Origin: Setophaga petechia
Taxonomy: Eukaryota; Chordata; Aves; Passeriformes; Parulidae
Reading direction: 5' to 3'
Length of the DNA: 64,000 bases
Assembly (NCBI GenBank): GCA_024362935.1
Contig: JANCRA010000010.1
Span: 11,524,501 to 11,588,500 of the forward strand
Part shown: piece after piece, positions 62,301 through 64,000 of the stretch
Layout: each line of letters opens with the position of its first letter
How positions within the stretch are numbered: position 1 is the first letter of the stretch
Program-made: the position numbers and the translations under genes
Notes under the pieces: model-generated
Seen by the model: only the letters and a program-made list of their open reading frames with translations
Told to the model about the DNA's origin: nothing
Database searches by the model: none

Positions 62301-64000
62301 ATGCCCTTCAGAGATGGGGTTTCTGTAATTACCTTTATGCCACCATGAGGCTGGAGCAACTGAGGCTGTAATCAAGGAAATGATTCACCAGTACTGTGAA
62401 AGCTGCCTTAAAATGCTTTTTAGGGACATAAAACAGACTTTCAGATTCTGCTTATTGTCACACATAAAGTCAATTTAATTCAAAATACAAATTTCACATC
62501 AGTAACCGCAGCCTTCTTAAATTCCATCCGGAGTCTATAACCTATAAACACCATAACCAGAAATGTTACAAAGGAAGCCTTTAAAATCACAAACCAGGCA
62601 GAATGTTTAATATTTAAAGTCTAATTTACAATATAAAACCTAATTTTGAGAAATGCTATGAAAGCATCAGGGTTGGGTGCATTTTAGAGCAGCATTTGTC
62701 ACAAAAAAGAGCTTGAACATTTGGGTTGCCAAGGCAGAAACAAGCACCACAGACTCTTTTTACCCTTATGGGGATTCATCAAGGTTGTGCAGTGCAGCTG
62801 TTGTCTTAGTAAAAGAAAGTATCAGCCCCTGGCTGAAGGAAACAGAAACATAATTATGTTATGATGAGCTGGAAAACGTGCAAAGAAAAATTGGAATGCA
62901 AAGCATGATAAATGATGCTTTGTCAATTGCAAAGCAGGCAAGAAAAGCAGGCAGCACAATAACAGCCCTTCTCCAGTCAATGCTTCCAGTTCAGCTACCA
63001 AAATAAAGCACCACTCTAAGCATGGCAGGGAAGTGATGGTTTTTGGCTGTAGCATTTAGCCCTGGTGCAATAATGCTGGGTTTGTAAGAGTGGATTATGC
63101 AGTCAACCTTAGGAATGAAAATGAGAAAAAGAAATGGTCAGGTACTCCTCAAAACTGAGACCATCCTTCCTGCTAGAGAAAATTCATAGTGTCATCTTAC
63201 TCTGATTTTTATCCATATTAAAATTCCAAGGTTTGGACCTTCTCCTTTAGGTTCCTTTTGATTATGTTTTCTGCCCCCAAAACCCTTTTTCTGCCAGGGT
63301 GACCAACATTTTATGAACATACTATGGCCTTATGCAAGGAAATGCCATTCTGTAAAAACATCCTTTAAGCTGTCTGTGCCCACATTGACAAGGACAGGAT
63401 TTCCCATTCTCCTTACATCACTGAAGTTCATTCTAGAAATGTGTACAAATCCAGAGGGAAAATTGGACTAATTATATACCAGTACAGGAAACTTTTATTT
63501 AGACATTGCAAAGATAAAAAGGGACAAATGTCTAAAGGAAACCTCTAGATAAAGGGTAGAATGAATAAAAACAACCCAAACCAACACAGCTGAGGGTTTT
63601 TTGGTAGGGCTGCAATGCCCTCATGCAGCCCTTGCCCAGCAGAGCTGAGGCTGTGCCCTCTAGTGCTGGCCACAGAACTGAGCTGAGGCCCCACAGCTGA
63701 GCCTGTGCCCTTCCAGGCCTCTGTGAAACCTCTTCAAGGCAGAGCTATTCTCAAACCAAAGGGCTGCTAAAATAACTCCATCAACCTCCCTCCTATGGAA
63801 AAAAGCTCGAGGGCAGAATTTCCACTCTCATTTGGAATTTCCTGCTTTTGGAAGATGCCTTCCTCTTAATACTAAAAATGTCTCAGAATCTGGTATTAAT
63901 AATCTTGTGGGGTTTTTAGTTAAAAAAACAAACAAACAAACAAAAAACCAAATGAACCACACAACAAAATATGCATTGGTTCTATAATGAAAAACAACCA
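56343..64000. other. Non-coding DNA, no recognised gene
   Basis: AT-rich sequence with GC-richer patches near 58.1-58.3 and 63.6-63.7 kb. Reading frames up to 157 codons (58664-59137, minus) carry no recognisable domain. No exon of MGLL, the expected upstream neighbour in mammals, was recognised. A (CAAA)n tract lies at 63922-63948. Confidence 0.5.
63922..63948. repeat. (CAAA)n simple repeat
   Basis: A run of A followed by four CAAA units and a further A run, directly visible. Confidence 0.85.

Noticed and set aside
1..64000. tRNA or rRNA genes
   Set aside because: No cloverleaf with internal promoter boxes and no rRNA-like stretch was noticed by eye; a covariance search was not possible.

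Overview
The window is ordinary vertebrate nuclear DNA, most likely from a songbird. It is AT-rich, its genes have long introns with GT-AG splice sites, and there is no bacterial-style gene packing. The bird signature comes from several decayed CR1 LINE 3' ends and from long terminal repeats (LTRs), one of which (45.98-46.38 kb) resembles a family I recall from zebra finch. Family names are from memory; no search was run.

One protein-coding gene can be reconstructed. KBTBD12 (Kelch repeat and BTB domain-containing 12) lies on the minus strand with five coding exons: 42129-43198, 40932-41202, 37550-37700, 26869-27066 and 14969-15138. All four introns have GT donors and AG acceptors. The exon phases join exactly, giving 1,860 nt, or 619 codons plus stop. 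The predicted protein has BTB, BACK and Kelch regions in the order typical of Cullin-3 substrate adaptors. The ATG has a strong Kozak context. The first non-coding exon and the promoter were not identified.

Layout: 1-14 kb is gene-poor flanking DNA with a CR1 fragment, a CA repeat and possible poly(A) signals for KBTBD12. From 15 to 43 kb lies the gene, including two introns longer than 10 kb that hold CR1 fragments, a probable LTR and simple repeats. From 43 to 64 kb is the 5' flank. It holds a cluster of three LTR insertions within 7.6 kb: an LTR in the opposite orientation to the gene at 45.98-46.38 kb, a truncated endogenous retrovirus at 49.04-50.38 kb, and a solo LTR with a perfect 6-bp target-site duplication at 53.205-53.565 kb. 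The last two face the same way as KBTBD12. A 24-bp minisatellite sits at 55.95-56.34 kb. Beyond it to 64 kb I recognise no gene.

I found no convincing new biological system. The best leads are the gene-oriented LTRs upstream of KBTBD12 as possible alternative promoters, the minisatellite that stays open in several reading frames, and a nested inverted-repeat structure in the last intron. In mammals KBTBD12 lies between MGLL and SEC61A1; no exon of either was recognised here.
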